The translations under genes were made by a program, and so were the position numbers. DNA of 64,000 nucleotides from positions 1,798,001 to 1,862,000 of the forward strand of contig OY970285.1 of the NCBI GenBank assembly GCA_963716005.1, read 5' to 3'. Positions within the stretch are counted from its first letter, which is position 1; the number at the start of each line of letters is the position of its first letter. This document shows positions 61,662 through 64,000 of this stretch, one piece after another. Below the pieces are notes generated by a model, which was not told the DNA's origin, did no database searches, and saw only the letters and a program-made list of their open reading frames with translations. This stretch comes from CAVRUF01 sp963716005. GTDB taxonomy: Bacteria > Actinomycetota > Thermoleophilia > Gaiellales > Gaiellaceae.

Positions 61662-62561
61662 CTACGCCGAGCTCGGCCGGATGCGGCCGACGACCGGAGC
61701 CCAGAGAAGCGCGAGCACGATCCCGACGAGGAAGCCGATGATCGCGCCGACGGCGATCGAGCTCTTCGAGTTCTGCGCCGGGACCTTCTGGACCTGCGCG
61801 ACCGTGACCTGCTTGCCGCGCTCGACGTTCTGCGCCAGCGTGAGGAGCGTCTCCGTCTCGGTCTTCGACTCGATCAGGAGCCCGCGGCGCTGCTCGGCGA
61901 GGCTGGCCAGGATGAGGCTCGTGTTCGCGTCCGGGCCACCCTCGGCGGCCGTCTGGGTCAGCTGCTCGATACGCGCGTCGATCGACTCGAGCTCCCGGTT
62001 TTCGGCCTCGAGCTTCTGCTCGAGCGCCTCCGCCTTGGCGTCGACGTAGGCCGATACACGCGTGACGACCTCCTCGGAGAGGGCGTTGGCCGCGTCCGCC
62101 GTGGTCGTGCCCTTCCAGGGGCCGCGGACGGAGATCTGGACGAGCGGATTCGTGTTGGCCCTGGTGGCCGCGGTCGTCCCGGCGGCCACGATCTGGCGCG
62201 TCGAGATCCCGCGGCGGAGCTTGCCGGGCTGGATCCCGAGATCCTCGGCGACCTTGCTCACGACCTCGTCGCTGCGGACGATCTCCGAGACCGTCGACGG
62301 GTTGGTGGCAAGGCTCTGGATCTGCGCGTTCGCGTTCGGCGAAAGCGGCTGCCCGAGATAGACGGTGGTGCGCGCCACGAAGGCGTCGCCGCTCTCCAGC
62401 GAGGTGAAGTAGCCGATCGCGGCGCCGACGATCACCGCGGCGAGGACGAGCCACCAGCGCGCGAGGATGGTGCCTCCGATCCGGCCGAAATCGATCTCGC
62501 GCTCGTCGTCGAGCTCGGGCGCCGAACGCCGGCTCCGGCCCTCCTCATCCTCTGCTGCCAT
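61662..62561 (-). CDS. Wzz/chain-length-determinant-type membrane protein
   Basis: 299 residues from ATG 62561. Topology is a short cytosolic start, helix (ILARWWLVLAAVIVGAAIGY), a long extracytoplasmic coiled coil (about 150-240, EALEQKLEAENRELESIDAR with QVQKVPA at its end), and a second helix (SIAVGAIIGFLVGIVLALLW). That is the polysaccharide co-polymerase layout, without the C-terminal tyrosine-kinase domain. It would set glycan length. No matching kinase is in view. Confidence 0.85.
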   Translation of the reverse strand: MAAEDEEGRSRRSAPELDDEREIDFGRIGGTILARWWLVLAAVIVGAAIGYFTSLESGDAFVARTTVYLGQPLSPNANAQIQSLATNPSTVSEIVRSDEVVSKVAEDLGIQPGKLRRGISTRQIVAAGTTAATRANTNPLVQISVRGPWKGTTTADAANALSEEVVTRVSAYVDAKAEALEQKLEAENRELESIDARIEQLTQTAAEGGPDANTSLILASLAEQRRGLLIESKTETETLLTLAQNVERGKQVTVAQVQKVPAQNSKSSIAVGAIIGFLVGIVLALLWAPVVGRIRPSSA

Positions 62562-62637
62562 CGGGCGCCGACTGTACCAGCCTGGTCTCCCAGAACCGCG
62601 TTGGAACCGGCGTTTCCGGCCCACTTCGCGCCGGATC

Positions 62638-62666
62638 TGTCACAGAAGTGTCACAGGAGTGTGACG
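62638..62666 (+). promoter_or_regulatory. Triple direct repeat with 11-bp spacing, MtrA-like
   Basis: TGTCACA, GAAG, TGTCACA, GGAG, TGTGACG: three copies in phase, one helix turn apart. OmpR-type regulators bind such direct repeats; the mycobacterial regulator MtrA is reported to bind GTCACA-type repeats and to control envelope and M23-type peptidase genes. It lies 71 bases upstream of the M23-like gene and on the other side of the Wzz-type start. Confidence 0.5.
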
Positions 62667-62736
62667 CGGCCAGACAGACGTGTCCGAGCGCGCTACGGTC
62701 GATGAAGTACACCGAACACGACGACAGGAGGCGCGC

Positions 62737-63882
62737 ATGAGACACCGGCTCGTGCTGCTTCCGGTCCTTCTGGCGACCCTGGTCTGCGCACCGCCCGCGC
62801 TTGCCTGGACCTGGCCCCAAGACGGGCCGGTGCTGCAACCGTTCATACTCGGCGGCGATCCGTACGCCGCCGGCCAGCATCGCGGAATCGACGTGGCCGG
62901 ACCACCCGGAGCCGCGGTCCGCGCCCCGACCGCCGGGACGGTGAGCTTCGCCGGGTTCGTGCCGAGCGGCGGGCGCACGGTGACGATCCAGACCGCGGAC
63001 GGCCTCGCCGTGACGCTGCTCCATCTGGGGTCGCTCGGCGTAGCGCGCGGCGCCTCGGTCGCCGAGGGCGCGACCGTGGGGACGCTCGCGCTCATCGGGG
63101 ATTCGGATCACCCTGTCCCGTACGTGCAAATGGGCGTGCGGGTGGCCGCCGATCCGCAGGGCTACCTGGATCCGATGGTGTTTCTGCCGGTCCGCGCTCC
63201 GGCGGAGGCGCCGAGCGCGCCTGTCGACGAGCCGGTCGCCGATCCCGTGGTGGAGCTTCCCGCCGATCCCGAATCCTCGCCCGGCGTGGTCGCGGCCCCG
63301 GCCGATCCTCCGGTCGAATCGACTGAGCCGGTCGAGCCGACCGCTCCCGCAGCCGCCGCGGTTCCAGCCCGCGATGGGAGCGCGATCGTAGCGGCTCTCG
63401 CCCCGATCCAGCAGCCCGAACCCATGCCGAACGGCGAAGCATCGGTGCCGGGTGAGCCCGAGGCAGCGGATTCGACCGAGCCCGCTCCATCGGTCGAGAC
63501 GGGCTCGCCGGTCGATCGCAAGCCGGCCGATACGCGTCTCCCGGCCCTCGAGACCGAGCCGGTCGCAGCTCGTACGGCGCCCCAGGATCCTGGGAGTCGA
63601 CTGAGCATCGTGGGGGGGCTGCTCGCACTCCTCGTGATCGCCACGGGAGCGGCCTTCGGATTGGCGCGTTGGCGCACGGCCGCGGTTTCGACGTGGATTC
63701 CCCCGCGGCGACCGGGTCGCGCTGCAACATCCACGCCGGCGAAGGAGCCGCGAAGGCACCTCCCAGGCCGCGGAACCCCCGAGCGGCGCCTCGTTCGATC
63801 CGGCCCGCACGCGGACTCCCCGGTCGTAGCGCTGCTCCGCCGAGCACGGCGCGCCCATCCGGAGGCGATCCATCGTGCGTAA
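62737..63882 (+). CDS. Secreted M23-like protein, metal site degenerate, with C-terminal helix
   Basis: 381 residues from ATG 62737, which has AGGAGG seven bases upstream. A signal peptide (VLLPVLLATLVCAPPALA) is followed by the LytM fold: YAAGQHRGIDVAGPPGAAV with the usual His and Asp, APTAGTVSFAGFVPSGG, LLHLGSL and GTLALIGDSDHPVPYVQMGV. The final HxH of active M23 enzymes (as in GPHLHFE) is lost here to PYVQMGV, so it is probably not catalytic. Then come a Pro/Glu/Ala-rich linker, a membrane helix (VGGLLALLVIATGAAFGLA) and a basic cytosolic tail. Such proteins may activate amidases. Confidence 0.83.
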   Translation: MRHRLVLLPVLLATLVCAPPALAWTWPQDGPVLQPFILGGDPYAAGQHRGIDVAGPPGAAVRAPTAGTVSFAGFVPSGGRTVTIQTADGLAVTLLHLGSLGVARGASVAEGATVGTLALIGDSDHPVPYVQMGVRVAADPQGYLDPMVFLPVRAPAEAPSAPVDEPVADPVVELPADPESSPGVVAAPADPPVESTEPVEPTAPAAAAVPARDGSAIVAALAPIQQPEPMPNGEASVPGEPEAADSTEPAPSVETGSPVDRKPADTRLPALETEPVAARTAPQDPGSRLSIVGGLLALLVIATGAAFGLARWRTAAVSTWIPPRRPGRAATSTPAKEPRRHLPGRGTPERRLVRSGPHADSPVVALLRRARRAHPEAIHRA

Positions 63883-63923
63883 CGCAAGGCGCGGCCCGGC
63901 ACTACAGTGGCTCCAGGCCAGCC

Positions 63924-64000
63924 ATGCTCCCCGAGGACGCCTCCGCACCCCCGTTCTTCATCGTCGGCAACGACCGCTCGGGAACGACGATGCTCCGGCT
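63924..64000 (+). CDS. Sulfotransferase, 3' end outside window
   Basis: Only 25 residues are visible from ATG 63924, reading EDASAPPFFIVGNDRSGTTM to the edge. FFIVGNDRSGTTML is the PAPS-binding loop of sulfotransferases, as in the gene at 56037. It starts 41 bases after the M23-like gene. Confidence 0.72.
   Translation, partial: MLPEDASAPPFFIVGNDRSGTTMLR

Noticed and set aside
62638..62666. Short CRISPR array
   Set aside because: Repeats are 7 bp with 4-bp gaps and no cas genes are near; the phasing fits a regulator site.

Overview
The window is a GC-rich bacterial chromosome segment packed with short intergenic gaps (none above 300 bases; the longest are about 225, 214, 183 and 175) and many ATGA/GTGA start-stop overlaps. 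Gene content fits a member of the Actinomycetota, probably a deep lineage such as Thermoleophilia: ergothioneine genes (egtB, egtD), a hemE-hemH pair, a B12-dependent ribonucleotide reductase, a RicT/PSP1 protein next to polymerase III delta' and tmk, DUF4383, DUF4395 and TfoX-like proteins, and no lipopolysaccharide or outer-membrane genes. The lineage is an inference; no 16S gene is present. The only RNA gene seen is tRNA-Thr(CGT).

Layout. 1-3.5 kb: a truncated polytopic membrane protein, then egtB-egtD, with egtB damaged. 3.7-16.7 kb: secreted and envelope hydrolases (an S15/CocE-type esterase or peptidase with Ig-like repeats, a YpfJ-type zinc metallopeptidase, gamma-glutamyltransferase), a YbhN-like flippase, a GST, DUF389, a PEP mutase/NIPSNAP pair, the tRNA, a cupin and a small secreted protein. 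16.9-23.7 kb: an operon-like minus-strand run of FtsX-like permease, tandem ABC ATPase, tmk, delta' and ricT. 23.8-28.6 kb: sugar epimerase, LytR_C protein, hemE, hemH, two small genes, then an orphan contractile-tail tube protein with a small partner. 28.8-37.1 kb: aldo/keto reductase, hemolysin III, an Ada-type metal-binding protein, DUF2269, two class III cyclase-receiver fusions, threonine dehydratase, DUF4383, TfoX and an MFS exporter. 37.3-48.6 kb: an AAA ATPase, an M1 peptidase with an inserted domain, a Cys-rich/DUF1232 pair, DUF6529-like, an alpha/beta hydrolase and nrdJ.

48.6-64 kb is a cell-surface polysaccharide locus: several glycosyltransferases, UDP-GlcNAc 2-epimerase, UDP-glucuronate decarboxylase, a Wzx-type flippase, a Wzz-type chain-length protein, DUF2304 plus a DPM-like transferase, two sulfotransferases (the last cut by the window edge) and a degenerate M23 protein. 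Together these suggest a glycan, possibly sulfated, made on a carrier and exported by a Wzx-like route.

Three features deserve most attention. First, a composite dispersed repeat sits in four intergenic places. Second, two adjacent genes fuse an N-terminal cyclase to a C-terminal receiver, the second receiver being degenerate. Third, at least eleven single-base frameshifts fall in otherwise well-conserved genes, which points to indel errors in the assembly rather than to biology; annotations here bridge them.
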